Positions 1 to 7,836 are shown, counted from the first letter of the stretch. The stretch is 9,459 nt of DNA from UBA8516 sp035455245 (GCA_035455245.1 DATIFN010000026.1:1-9459), one strand, 5' to 3'. Notes: a model not told the origin generated them from the letters alone. Numbers and translations are program-made.

Positions 1-1
1 C

Positions 2-556
2 CTATTCCATCATCTTTAGTGTGTCTGAGGCAGTAATTATTCCAATTATCATACTGTGTTTTGAAACCAAGATGCATTTTGAATATCTAACAAGTGGAAC
101 CAGAGTCTTGGCAGGAGTGTTGTATTCTACAATTGGAGGACGAGGCTCCATGACTTCGGAGAGTTTTATTTTTTTTCGTTGTGTTTCATCACTATCTATC
201 AAATGTTTTACCAGACCATCTTCGCTTATCAGTCCAACAACGTCATTTCCATCAAAAACTGGAATCTGACTAATCGAGTACTCTTGCATTTTTTTTATCG
301 CGTCGTGCAGTGAATCTGAAGTTTTTAGTTTGGTAATTTCTTTACTGCATATGTCTCCAGCTTTCATAGACGATTGATTCTCCAAAGCACCAAGAACTTC
401 AAAAATTTTTTTTGCAGTAGCATAGCTTGGCTGACATCTACCAGATTCTATCTGATTGATCATCGAGGTACTTACTCCTGTCAATGAAGCAAGCTTGTGT
501 TGTGTAAGACCAATCTTTAATCTGGCAGGTTTTATTGAATCAAGTCGTGGTAACAC
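2..556 (-). CDS. HTH-CBS transcriptional regulator
   Basis: Predicted DNA-binding regulator of the archaeal XRE-HTH plus tandem CBS type (COG3620-like), 184 aa. Residues about 10-55 form an XRE/Cro-type helix-turn-helix, with the core GLTQHKLASLTGVSTSMINQ (16-35) followed by IESGR (36-40). Residues about 65-120 and 133-184 form two CBS motifs, including SISQIPVFDGNDVVGLIS (94-111) and ILVSKHSMIIGIITASD (162-178). In this family a CBS pair usually binds an adenine nucleotide or SAM-like ligand, so ligand-controlled DNA binding is inferred. The ligand and target genes are unknown. The start is GTG (554-556); homologous proteins typically begin with a short MLP-type leader before the HTH, which fits, and a TATA-like element lies about 28 bases upstream. 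The stop is at 2-4, so the gene is complete. It diverges from the DM13 gene across 75 bases and could regulate it or itself, though no operator is seen. Confidence 0.88.
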   Translation of the reverse strand: MLPRLDSIKPARLKIGLTQHKLASLTGVSTSMINQIESGRCQPSYATAKKIFEVLGALENQSSMKAGDICSKEITKLKTSDSLHDAIKKMQEYSISQIPVFDGNDVVGLISEDGLVKHLIDSDETQRKKIKLSEVMEPRPPIVEYNTPAKTLVPLVRYSKCILVSKHSMIIGIITASDTLKMME

Positions 557-579
557 TTCAAAATAACATAATCTTAGTT

Positions 580-588
580 CAATATTTC
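580..588 (-). promoter_or_regulatory. TATA-like element for HTH-CBS gene
   Basis: GAAATATTG on the minus strand is centred about 28 bases before the GTG at 556. That is the spacing expected for a leaderless archaeal transcript. It shares the 75-base divergent intergenic region (557-631) with the element serving the DM13 gene. Confidence 0.45.
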
Positions 589-602
589 AATTTTCTCCAA
601 TC

Positions 603-610
603 CTTAATAG
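603..610 (+). promoter_or_regulatory. TATA-like element for DM13 gene
   Basis: CTTAATAG is centred about 26 bases before the ATG at 632, and no Shine-Dalgarno sequence precedes that ATG. A leaderless transcript is the simplest reading. Confidence 0.5.
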
Positions 611-631
611 TGTGATTTTCTTAATTCATAC

Positions 632-1255
632 ATGCTAAAGGGAATTACAATAGCAATTATTGTCGGTGTCGCTGCAATTGGGATTTATTATGTTGCAAGT
701 CCCCTTTTTTATAATAAAATAATTGATGAACCATTACCAAAAGCCTTGAATGAAATCCAGCAAGATCTTACTTATGAAAAATTTGTAAACATGGTGGATG
801 AACAAAGGAATGCTCTTGTAAAAAAAATGCCACAAAATACTATTGATATGATAATGGACGAGGCAAAAAAAATCACGACCAACGTCTCAGAAGACATGCA
901 GGATATGATAACAAAAATTGCTCCCGGCTCACAACCATCGCCAAAATTTTCTAAACTTGGCAATTTTCAGGGGTTGAAAGGACATCAGGCAACAGGAAAA
1001 GCCGAGGTAATAATGGTGGGAGATATTTCATTTCTAAGATTTGAAGACTTTGAGGTAACAAATGGTCCTGATCTTCACGTTTACATGACGCAAAAAGGAG
1101 ATATTGATGCTGGAATAGACCTTGGAAAACTTAAAGGAAACAAGGGCTCGCAAAATTATGAACTGTCAGGAATCAATACTGATGTATATGATACTGTGGT
1201 AATTTACTGTCAACCATTTCACGTTTACTTTGCATCGGCAACGTTGTCAGAATAA
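632..1255 (+). CDS. Membrane-anchored DM13 domain protein
   Basis: A 207-aa protein with one N-terminal hydrophobic segment (residues 4-22, ITIAIIVGVAAIGIYYVA) that is a signal anchor or uncleaved signal. A polar helical stretch follows (about 36-95), rich in Asp, Glu, Lys and Met. The C-terminal part (about 106-207) matches the DM13 domain: LGNFQGLKGHQATGKA (109-124), then ISFLRFEDFEVTNGPDLHVYM (132-152, without its ends) and the ending VVIYCQPFHVYFASATL. DM13 domains are proposed to take part in electron transfer or redox reactions through a conserved Cys in the last strand; Cys193 here occupies that position. The domain should face the outside of the cell. Redox function is family inference, not shown by sequence. 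The start is supported by the TATA-like element at 603-610. The gene converges on ppdK with only 6 bases between the stops. A redox or envelope role in an ammonia oxidiser is plausible but unproven. Confidence 0.85.
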   Translation: MLKGITIAIIVGVAAIGIYYVASPLFYNKIIDEPLPKALNEIQQDLTYEKFVNMVDEQRNALVKKMPQNTIDMIMDEAKKITTNVSEDMQDMITKIAPGSQPSPKFSKLGNFQGLKGHQATGKAEVIMVGDISFLRFEDFEVTNGPDLHVYMTQKGDIDAGIDLGKLKGNKGSQNYELSGINTDVYDTVVIYCQPFHVYFASATLSE

Positions 1256-1261
1256 TTAAAA

Positions 1262-3958
1262 TTATCTTCTTTTTGATTTTTTCTTTCTATTTCCTTTCAC
1301 AGGTTGCTTTCCTAGTTTGTCGGAAAGTGCAGCTTGTGCTGCTGCAAGAATGGCAATCGGAATTCTGTGTGAAGACGCGCTGACATAGCTTAGACCTGCT
1401 TTGTGAAAAAATGATATAGATCTTGGTTCGCCACCATGTTCGCCACATATTCCTATCTCCATATCTGGCCTGATCTTCCTACCTTTTGATATTGCGATCT
1501 CCATCAAACTTCCTACTCCATTTACATCGACAGATTGGAAGGGGTTCTCTTGGAGTATCTCTTTCTCGAGATATTCTGGTAGAAATTTGCTCTCTGCGTC
1601 TTCCCTGCTAAAGCTAAATACTGCCTGTGTGAGATCATTTGTGCCAAAGCTAAAGAATTCTGCCGTTTTGGCAATCTCATCTGCAGTAAGACATGACCTC
1701 ACAACCTCAAGCATGGTACCAAAATTAATTTTTAATTTTAATCCCAATTTTGATTCTGTAGATGACTTTATTGTATTGTAGATTCGTTTGATTTGATTTA
1801 ATTCATCTATGCTTCCTACTTGAGGAACCATGATTTGTGCACGTGCGTCTACCTTCTCTTTTGCCAGTTCTCCTGCAGCCTCACAAATTGCTCTAATTTG
1901 CATTTCATAAATTTCTGGAAATGTTATTCCTACTCTGACTCCCCGGTGACCCATCATTGGATTGATTTCAGATAATTCTCTAGCACGAGCAAGAATTTTT
2001 TTTGTTTTCTCAAGATCTTCTGACGAGCTCTGGTTTTCAAGCCTTTGTACTTTGTTGATTAGCTCCTCAATATTTGGCAAGAATTCATGTAGTGGAGGAT
2101 CCAGCAACCTGATTGTTACTTTGTATCCTTCCATGGCCTTGAGTATCTCTTTGAAATCACTTTTTTGCATAACCTGTAACTTTTCCAACACTGCCTTTCG
2201 GTCATCTACAGTACCTGCCATTATCATGTCAACAAAGAGACCCAATCGGTCACGTGCGTTAAACATTCTTTCCGTTCTGCAAAGTCCGATTCCTTTTGCG
2301 CCATAGCTTCTGGCTAATCTTGCAGATTCAGGTGTGTCTGCGTTTGCTCTAATGCCTAATCTTTTGATTTGTTCTGCCCATTGTATGATTGTTTTTAGTT
2401 CACTTGTTATTTCAGGTTCAACTGTAGGAATTTCTCCTAAAAAGACAATGCCTTCACTACCGTCTATTGTAATGACATCCCCCTCTTGTACCGTTTTACT
2501 ATCAACTTGGAATTTTTTGGAATTGTAATCTATCTTCATGTCTGTACAACCTACAATACATGGTTTTCCCATTCCTCGCGCAACTACTGCCGCGTGAGAT
2601 GTTTTCCCGCCTCTACTAGTTAAAATTCCAACTGATGCAAAAAATGCAGGGACATCTTCGGGTTTTGTTTCTTCTCTTACTAAAACCACCTTCACGCCAT
2701 CTTCTCCCATCTTTACAGCTTTTCTTACATCAAAAACAACAACACCTGTTGCCGCCCCAGGAGATGCAGCTATTCCTTTTACAACTGGTAGGTGATTTTT
2801 TACGGCTTCTTGATTTATTGTTTTGTGTAAGAGCTGTTCTAATTGATCCGGATGTAATCTTGAAAGAGCCCTTTCTTTTGAAATGAGTTTTTCTTTTACC
2901 ATTTCAACTGATGTTCTAATCATCCCGGCAGCATTCATCTTTGCAGAGCGAGTCTGCAGCATGTAGAACTTGCCTTGTTCAACTGTAAATTCTAAATCCT
3001 GAGGTTCTTTGTAGTGTTTTTCTAATTTTGCGCAAGTTTTCATTAATTGAGCATACGTTTGTGGTAGGTCTTTTTCCAAGTTGTCAATCGTCTGTGGAGT
3101 TCTAATTCCTGCAACCACGTCTTCGCCTTGTGCGTTTACAAGATATTCTCCAAAAACCTTCCTCGTTCCGTCTCCAGGATTTCTTGTAAATACAACTCCT
3201 GTGGCACTGTCATTTCCCATGTTTCCAAACACCATTGTCACAATATTTACTGCGGTTCCATCTGCAATATCTTTGGTAATTTTGTATTTTTCCCTGTACA
3301 CTACTGCGCGCTCCCCCATCCAACTCTTAAAAACGGCCTCGATTGCAAGCTCTAGTTGTATGTATGGGTCAAGAGGGAATGGTTTTCCAGTATGGTTTTC
3401 ACAAACCTGTTTGTATTTTGATACAATTTCTTTTAGAGTGTCTGCATTTAGTTCATTATCATTTTGAACGATAAACTGACGCTTAGTCTCTTCTAAAATC
3501 TCATCAAACTTTCTATCATTTACGCCAAAAACGACTTTGCCAAATAGCTGTACAAACCTTCTATAGGAATCCCACGCAAAGCGTTCGTTGTTACTTTTTT
3601 TAGCTAATCCCACAACTGTCTGATCGTTTAACCCAAGATTCAAAATAGTATCCATCATTCCAGGCATAGATAGAGCAGCACCGGATCTAACTGATACAAG
3701 GAGTGGATTTTCGACAGAGCCAAACTTTTTCCCAATTCTCTTTTCTATTTTCGCAATATTTTTTTTGACCTCCTTCATAAGATTTCGTGGCAATTTTTTA
3801 TTATTTTGATAATACTTGTCACAAACTTGAGTAGTAATTGTAAAACCTGGAGGAACTGGCAGGCCAATTCTTGTCATCTCGCACAGTCCTGCACCTTTAC
3901 CTCCTAGCAGTTTTTTGTTTTTACCGTCTCCCTCATCGAAAAAATAAATTGGTTTCAT
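1262..3958 (-). CDS. ppdK: Pyruvate, phosphate dikinase
   Basis: Interconverts pyruvate + ATP + Pi with PEP + AMP + PPi in the cytoplasm. In an autotroph it would feed gluconeogenesis. The 898-aa length matches the family (about 880-900). Domain order is canonical: an N-terminal ATP-grasp-like nucleotide-binding domain starting with LLGGKGAGLCEM (17-28) and containing VSVRSGAALSMPGMMDTILN (88-107, without its last residue); a central phosphohistidine domain with GGKTSHAAVVARGMGKP (450-466), catalytic His455; and a C-terminal PEP/pyruvate TIM barrel with GLCRTERMF (558-566), GTMLE (747-751), SFGTNDLTQ (770-778) and CGEHGGEP (838-845), catalytic Cys838. The start is ATG 3956-3958 (MKPIYFFDEGDG). 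The in-frame extension to 4021 would overlap tpiA and lacks family similarity. The start is 28 bases from the tpiA stop with no clear promoter between, so co-transcription is likely. The tail KKKSKRR is unusually basic. Confidence 0.97.
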   Translation of the reverse strand: MKPIYFFDEGDGKNKKLLGGKGAGLCEMTRIGLPVPPGFTITTQVCDKYYQNNKKLPRNLMKEVKKNIAKIEKRIGKKFGSVENPLLVSVRSGAALSMPGMMDTILNLGLNDQTVVGLAKKSNNERFAWDSYRRFVQLFGKVVFGVNDRKFDEILEETKRQFIVQNDNELNADTLKEIVSKYKQVCENHTGKPFPLDPYIQLELAIEAVFKSWMGERAVVYREKYKITKDIADGTAVNIVTMVFGNMGNDSATGVVFTRNPGDGTRKVFGEYLVNAQGEDVVAGIRTPQTIDNLEKDLPQTYAQLMKTCAKLEKHYKEPQDLEFTVEQGKFYMLQTRSAKMNAAGMIRTSVEMVKEKLISKERALSRLHPDQLEQLLHKTINQEAVKNHLPVVKGIAASPGAATGVVVFDVRKAVKMGEDGVKVVLVREETKPEDVPAFFASVGILTSRGGKTSHAAVVARGMGKPCIVGCTDMKIDYNSKKFQVDSKTVQEGDVITIDGSEGIVFLGEIPTVEPEITSELKTIIQWAEQIKRLGIRANADTPESARLARSYGAKGIGLCRTERMFNARDRLGLFVDMIMAGTVDDRKAVLEKLQVMQKSDFKEILKAMEGYKVTIRLLDPPLHEFLPNIEELINKVQRLENQSSSEDLEKTKKILARARELSEINPMMGHRGVRVGITFPEIYEMQIRAICEAAGELAKEKVDARAQIMVPQVGSIDELNQIKRIYNTIKSSTESKLGLKLKINFGTMLEVVRSCLTADEIAKTAEFFSFGTNDLTQAVFSFSREDAESKFLPEYLEKEILQENPFQSVDVNGVGSLMEIAISKGRKIRPDMEIGICGEHGGEPRSISFFHKAGLSYVSASSHRIPIAILAAAQAALSDKLGKQPVKGNRKKKSKRR
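1266..1297 (+). terminator. T-rich tract, candidate terminator of DM13 gene
   Basis: Starting 11 bases after the DM13 stop, the plus strand runs through T5 (1270-1274) and T6 (1277-1282) within a pyrimidine-rich stretch. Archaeal RNA polymerase terminates at oligo-T tracts without needing a hairpin. The tract lies inside the 3' end of ppdK, where it is the complement of the Lys/Arg codons of the basic C-terminal tail. Assigning it as a terminator is inference. Confidence 0.4.
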
Positions 3959-3986
3959 ATTACGCCAATTGTTATGATTTGGGTTA

Positions 3987-4658
3987 TCAACCTTTCTGGT
4001 TTTTTGCGATTGCACGAGCAAATTCTTCTATTACATGTGTCCAGTCCTTCGCCTTGACTATGCCACTTGCCACTAGGATACCTTTTGCACCTAATTGCAT
4101 AGCTTTTGTGACATCTTCTCCTGAGACAATACCTGCCCCACAAAGAAGCTTTGTCGAATTTTTTGCTTGCCTTACTGCAGCTACCGATCTTGTAATGACT
4201 TCTGGTTTTTCTTTTGATACCGCTTTGCCAGTTCCAATAAGCTCAGGTGGTTCAATTGCTATGTAATCTGGGTTTAATTTTGCATATTTTCGTGCCTCGT
4301 TTACGTCTTTTACACACACCACTGAGATCATTCCAAGTTTTTTTAGCCTAGAAACTAGATCAACTATCTGTTTTATTGGGATTCTATGTTCACTGTGATT
4401 TATCAAGGACCCTTTGACGAGTGATTTTTTTACAATTTCAGGAACCATAAAACCAGTCGTACTGCCGATATTGGCAGTATCAAGATGTTGAGCCAAAACA
4501 GGTATTTTACACCTTGTTAACTCAGTGAGTAAATGTTGTGGTGGCGCAACTGCTATTTTGATGTGATATTTTTTTGTGATCTTTTCTGCTATTTTTGCTA
4601 ACTTGAGTGCTTTTACACCTGCTATCTCTTCATAGTTTTTAAAGTTGATAATAAACAA
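3987..4658 (-). CDS. tpiA: Triosephosphate isomerase (archaeal type)
   Basis: Interconverts glyceraldehyde 3-phosphate and dihydroxyacetone phosphate, supplying both substrates of the neighbouring FBP aldolase/phosphatase. At 223 aa it has the compact archaeal length rather than the roughly 250 of bacterial and eukaryotic enzymes. Active-site elements seen: Asn5 and Lys7 in NFKNY; His88 in LINHSEHR (85-92); catalytic Glu136 with loop 6 in AIEPPELIGTGKAVS (134-148); and phosphate-binding glycines in CGAGIVSGED (173-182) and VASGIVKA (196-203). The start is TTG (4656-4658). The ATG at 4661-4663 is out of frame and no in-frame ATG or GTG lies just upstream. A TATA-like element centred about 28 bases before the TTG supports leaderless initiation. 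It is likely co-transcribed with ppdK downstream. Confidence 0.95.
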   Translation of the reverse strand: MFIINFKNYEEIAGVKALKLAKIAEKITKKYHIKIAVAPPQHLLTELTRCKIPVLAQHLDTANIGSTTGFMVPEIVKKSLVKGSLINHSEHRIPIKQIVDLVSRLKKLGMISVVCVKDVNEARKYAKLNPDYIAIEPPELIGTGKAVSKEKPEVITRSVAAVRQAKNSTKLLCGAGIVSGEDVTKAMQLGAKGILVASGIVKAKDWTHVIEEFARAIAKNQKG

Positions 4659-4682
4659 ACCATGGGAACTAGACTCATCTGT

Positions 4683-4690
4683 GATATATT
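4683..4690 (-). promoter_or_regulatory. TATA-like element for tpiA
   Basis: AATATATC on the minus strand is centred about 28 bases before the TTG at 4658, within the 84-base gap after the FBP aldolase/phosphatase gene. It argues that tpiA and ppdK have their own promoter, and it supports the TTG start. Confidence 0.5.
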
Positions 4691-4742
4691 GATTATGAGT
4701 TGGATTTTTTGTAAGAATGCTGGTATGTTTTTTTGATAAAGA

Positions 4743-6059
4743 TTAGGTTTGTTTAGGCTGTGACTTGGTTTCTGGTTGATCTGATTTTTGTTTAGGTTTT
4801 ATACTCTTTGGTTTTTGTGACTTTGGTTTTATTGTTTTTTGTAAAGGTTTTGTGGGATGTTTTTGTTGCTGAGAAGATATGGTTTGTTTTTGTTGTTGGT
4901 TTGGTTGGGGTGGATGACTTGATTTGTATTGAGGAGAAGATTTTTGTTGATTGTTTGGTGTGATTGGTCTCATCTTACTCCAAACAACATTCATCCTTGC
5001 TCTATACCCTTCTGCATATTCAAGCTCGCTTGGCACTAGAGTTGCAGGATGGAAAAATCCTTGGCTTCTCATTGCAAATGCTCTCTTTGTTGCAAGATTT
5101 CTTACATAGTCCCAATCTGCAGTTGCAAATCCGTCTACTGGTCCTACAAGAATGCCATTGTGCATACTAAAAACAAGACTGCTAACAATAGGAATTGCAA
5201 AATTAATACTTGCCGGAGAGTTTATCTTTACTGGCATTAGCGGCATATGATGGCTGCCCCTTGTATTTCCTGCAACATAATGAGGATTGCTAAAAGCACT
5301 TCCGACCTCCTCTGTTGCTGGAAAATCTTTTTGTGTTCTTATAATACAGATTGGATCATCTTTTCCAACATATTTTCCTGCTATGTTATGGAGTCTATCA
5401 GTTGATGCTGCAAGTATCGGTTGATTGTCTTTTGTGTACACTGAAGAAACAACATATCTTCCAGGGTACATTAAAGCAGCTTCAAGGGTAGGTTTGTCCT
5501 GCCACATATGAAGTTCGGCAACCTTGCCTTTTTCCACATCCATGACATTTATCTTGACACCTTTTGCAAGATTTTGATTTACGATTAGACCTGTGTTACT
5601 TAGAGTATCTACAAACATTCTATAGAATGGATAGTTGAATGCACCTGGTTCTGTTTTGTCTGCTGCATAAATTGTAAATGCTTCATTGGGTCTTTCTTCA
5701 AATTGCATTTCTGCCACTCCTGGACCCATTCCTTTTACGTTCCCAGAAAACGAATCTTTAAGCAAGTCCTGACCAGCACCATACAGTCCCTCGTTTTTTG
5801 CAACCTTTGTAGCTGCTTCAAATGCATTCCATGCAAGCTGGTGAATTTCTTTATTGTCTGTTCCTTTTGTATGAGTCATAACAATGTGAATGTCATCACC
5901 GCAATAACCGATGTAATTGTCAATTACTAGTCCTTTTCCATCTTTTCTTACGTAAGGTCTTACCGTATTTCTTACTGCATTTAACAAACCATCACTTGGT
6001 TTGGTGTGACCGCCAATTCCACCAACGTCAGCTTTGATAACTGTAACAGTGATTTTCAA
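4743..6059 (-). CDS. fbp: Fructose-1,6-bisphosphate aldolase/phosphatase
   Basis: The bifunctional archaeal FBPA/P enzyme condenses triose phosphates to fructose 1,6-bisphosphate and hydrolyses it to fructose 6-phosphate, making gluconeogenesis one-way. The conserved core (1-366) shows metal and phosphate ligands Asp11 and His18 (ADVGGIGGHTKPSDG), Asp55 and Asp56 (YCGDDIHIVMTHTKG), Asp134 and Lys135 (ADKTEPGAFNYPFYRMF), and the aldolase segment Tyr230-Val-Gly-Lys233-Asp-Asp. Lys233 aligns by context with the Schiff-base lysine of characterised enzymes, and Tyr348/Tyr352 (EYAEGYRAR) lie in the catalytic tyrosine region. Start is TTG 6057-6059; an in-frame TGA sits four codons upstream and a good TATA box lies about 27 bases before it. 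Total length is 438 aa against a usual 360-400: residues 367-438 are a low-complexity tail rich in Gln, Lys, Pro and Ser, absent from the catalytic core and of unknown role. Confidence 0.95.
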   Translation of the reverse strand: MKITVTVIKADVGGIGGHTKPSDGLLNAVRNTVRPYVRKDGKGLVIDNYIGYCGDDIHIVMTHTKGTDNKEIHQLAWNAFEAATKVAKNEGLYGAGQDLLKDSFSGNVKGMGPGVAEMQFEERPNEAFTIYAADKTEPGAFNYPFYRMFVDTLSNTGLIVNQNLAKGVKINVMDVEKGKVAELHMWQDKPTLEAALMYPGRYVVSSVYTKDNQPILAASTDRLHNIAGKYVGKDDPICIIRTQKDFPATEEVGSAFSNPHYVAGNTRGSHHMPLMPVKINSPASINFAIPIVSSLVFSMHNGILVGPVDGFATADWDYVRNLATKRAFAMRSQGFFHPATLVPSELEYAEGYRARMNVVWSKMRPITPNNQQKSSPQYKSSHPPQPNQQQKQTISSQQQKHPTKPLQKTIKPKSQKPKSIKPKQKSDQPETKSQPKQT

Positions 6060-6082
6060 TATTCCTAGTCAGAAAATACTTT

Positions 6083-6090
6083 GATTTATA
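6083..6090 (-). promoter_or_regulatory. TATA box for FBP aldolase/phosphatase
   Basis: TATAAATC on the minus strand is centred about 27 bases before the TTG at 6059. It is the closest match to the archaeal TATA consensus in the window. It supports a leaderless message starting at TTG and places one promoter in the 145-base divergent region shared with EF-1alpha. Confidence 0.6.
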
Positions 6091-6173
6091 GTATGTGAAA
6101 AATAATCGAGGACAACAAGTGGATCAGTAAATTATTCAAAATTTATTGAAAAGAATCCTAAAAAATCGAAATG

Positions 6174-6182
6174 GTAATAAAG
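6174..6182 (+). promoter_or_regulatory. Candidate TATA element for EF-1alpha
   Basis: GTAATAAAG is centred about 27 bases before the ATG at 6205, as in neighbouring genes. However, TGAGG (6192-6196), a good Shine-Dalgarno match to the archaeal 16S 3' end, sits 8 bases before the ATG. This suggests an alternative leadered transcript from an upstream AT element such as ATTTATT at 6141-6147. The two readings cannot be separated here. Confidence 0.35.
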
Positions 6183-6204
6183 CCCATGCTTGTGAGGATT
6201 CGTT

Positions 6205-7509
6205 ATGAGCTCTAGTAAAAAGCCACACTTGAACATGATAGTTACAGGTCACATTGATAACGGTAAATCTACCACAATGGGTCACCTGTTGATGGACCTT
6301 GGTCTTGTCGATGAAAGAACTATTGCAGCACATGCAGCAGAGTCTGAAAAGACAGGAAAAGGAGACACCTTCAAGTATGCTTGGGTTATGGACAATATTA
6401 AAGACGAAAGAGAGCGTGGTATTACAATCGACCTTGCATTTCAGAAGTTTGAGAGTGCAAAGTACTTCTTTACATTAATTGACGCACCTGGACACAGGGA
6501 CTTTATTAAAAACATGATTACTGGTGCATCCGAGGCTGACTGTGCAGTTCTTGTTCTTTCTGCAAAGGAAGGAGAGACTGATACTGCAATAGCCCCAGGA
6601 GGACAAGCAAGGGAACACGCCTTCCTTTTGAGAACTCTAGGTGTAGGGCAATTAATAGTTGCCATTAACAAGATGGATGATAGTAATTATTCGGAACAAG
6701 CATTCAAAGTAGCAAAAGAAAAAGCTGAAAAATTGATCAAATCAGTTGGTTACAAACTAGAAAACGTTCCAATCATTCCAGTCTCTGGATGGAAAGGGGA
6801 TAATCTGGTCAAAAAATCTGAAAACATGAAATGGTGGACTGGAAAGACAATGCTTGAAACTTTTGATGATTTCAAACTTCCAGAAAAACCAACGGGCAAA
6901 CCTTTGCGAATTCCAATTCAAGATGTATATACCATTACAGGTGTTGGTACAGTTCCAGTAGGTCGTGTTGAAACAGGAACCGTAAAAGCAGGACAAAAAA
7001 TCGTTGTCATGCCAGCAGGAGTATCTGGAGAAATCAAAACGATCGAAACTCACCACACTCAAATGGAATCTGCAGAAGCCGGTGACAACATTGGATTCAA
7101 CCTTAGGGGAGTAGATAAAAAAGATATCAAACGAGGAGATGTAATTGGGACACCGGACAATCCTCCAAACGTTGCTAAAGAATTCAGAGCTCAAATTATA
7201 GTAATTCATCATCCAACCGCACTTGCACCTGGTTATACACCAGTAATGCATGCACATACTGCACAGGTTGCAGCAACAATTGTGGCATTTGAGGCAAAGA
7301 TAAATCCACAAACCGGGGCTGCAGAAGAAAAAGATCCAAAGTTCCTTAAGGCAGGTGATTCTGCAATAGTAAGAATTAGACCAGTCAGACCAATACCAAT
7401 TGAAACCTTCCAAGACTTTCCAGAGTTAGGAAGATTCGCACTCAGAGATATGGGTGCAACAATTGCCGCAGGCGTTGTAAAAGATATCACTGAAAAATAC
7501 ACTGCTTAG
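6205..7509 (+). CDS. tuf: Translation elongation factor 1-alpha (EF-Tu)
   Basis: GTPase that delivers aminoacyl-tRNA to the ribosomal A site. At 434 aa it has the normal archaeal length. GTPase motifs: G1 GHIDNGKST (15-23), switch region DERERGITIDLAFQ (67-80), G3 DAPGHRDF (93-100), G4 NKMD (155-158) and a G5-region SGWKGDN (194-200). Beta-barrel domains 2 (about 230-320, including VYTITGVGTVPVGRVETG) and 3 (about 325-434, ending GRFALRDMGATIAAGVV) follow. The P-loop has Asn where many homologues have His (GHxDHGKS); this variation is known among archaea. ATG 6205 is preceded by TGAGG at 8-base spacing. The S10 gene begins 8 bases after the stop, the classic archaeal EF-1alpha-rps10 pair, so the two are almost certainly co-transcribed. 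Confidence 0.98.
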   Translation: MSSSKKPHLNMIVTGHIDNGKSTTMGHLLMDLGLVDERTIAAHAAESEKTGKGDTFKYAWVMDNIKDERERGITIDLAFQKFESAKYFFTLIDAPGHRDFIKNMITGASEADCAVLVLSAKEGETDTAIAPGGQAREHAFLLRTLGVGQLIVAINKMDDSNYSEQAFKVAKEKAEKLIKSVGYKLENVPIIPVSGWKGDNLVKKSENMKWWTGKTMLETFDDFKLPEKPTGKPLRIPIQDVYTITGVGTVPVGRVETGTVKAGQKIVVMPAGVSGEIKTIETHHTQMESAEAGDNIGFNLRGVDKKDIKRGDVIGTPDNPPNVAKEFRAQIIVIHHPTALAPGYTPVMHAHTAQVAATIVAFEAKINPQTGAAEEKDPKFLKAGDSAIVRIRPVRPIPIETFQDFPELGRFALRDMGATIAAGVVKDITEKYTA

Positions 7510-7517
7510 TGGTTTGA

Positions 7518-7826
7518 ATGACACAAACTGCACGAATTAAGCTGACCAGCACAAGTTTGCCCAGGCTTGATGGTGTGTGTACTGAAATCAAAGGCATTGG
7601 TGAAAAAACAGGCGTCAAGGTGAAAGGTCCTACTCCACTTCCAGTAAAAAGATTAAACGTTGTAACACGCAAATCCCCATGCGGTCAAGGAACAAACACA
7701 TACGAAAAATGGGAAATGCGGATACATAGACGTGTTATCGATCTTAGTGCAGATGACAGGGCAATAAGACAGCTCATGAGGATAAAGATTCCAAACGATG
7801 TTTACATTGAGCTTACCCTAAAATAA
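7518..7826 (+). CDS. rps10: 30S ribosomal protein S10
   Basis: Small-subunit ribosomal protein S10 (uS10), 102 aa, the usual archaeal/eukaryotic length. Recognisable segments are ARIKLTSTSLPRLDGVC (5-21), the loop GPTPLPVKR (37-45), RKSPCGQGTNTYEKWEMRIHR (51-71, without its ends) and the C-terminal strand IPNDVYIELTLK. The central loop contacts 16S rRNA and neighbouring head proteins in known ribosomes. It lies 8 bases downstream of EF-1alpha with no promoter between, so it depends on the EF-1alpha transcript. No strong Shine-Dalgarno sequence precedes its ATG, so translation may be coupled to EF-1alpha. Confidence 0.97.
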   Translation: MTQTARIKLTSTSLPRLDGVCTEIKGIGEKTGVKVKGPTPLPVKRLNVVTRKSPCGQGTNTYEKWEMRIHRRVIDLSADDRAIRQLMRIKIPNDVYIELTLK

Positions 7827-7836
7827 TTCTGTTAGC

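Noticed and set aside
557..631. Possible small RNA or tRNA in the intergenic gaps (557-631, 6060-6204, 8684-8826, 8953-9036)
   Set aside because: No cloverleaf, B-box-like GTTCRANYC or stable GC-rich hairpin was seen; these gaps are short, AT-rich and explained by promoters.
3959..4021. In-frame 5' extension of ppdK to an upstream start at 4021
   Set aside because: It would overlap the end of tpiA, and the added 21 residues resemble no PPDK N-terminus; the family motif begins at the ATG at 3958.
6757..7413. Minus-strand 218-codon open frame inside EF-1alpha
   Set aside because: It is rich in Cys, Trp, Tyr and Phe as expected of a reverse-complement shadow of a conserved gene, with no recognisable motif and no promoter.
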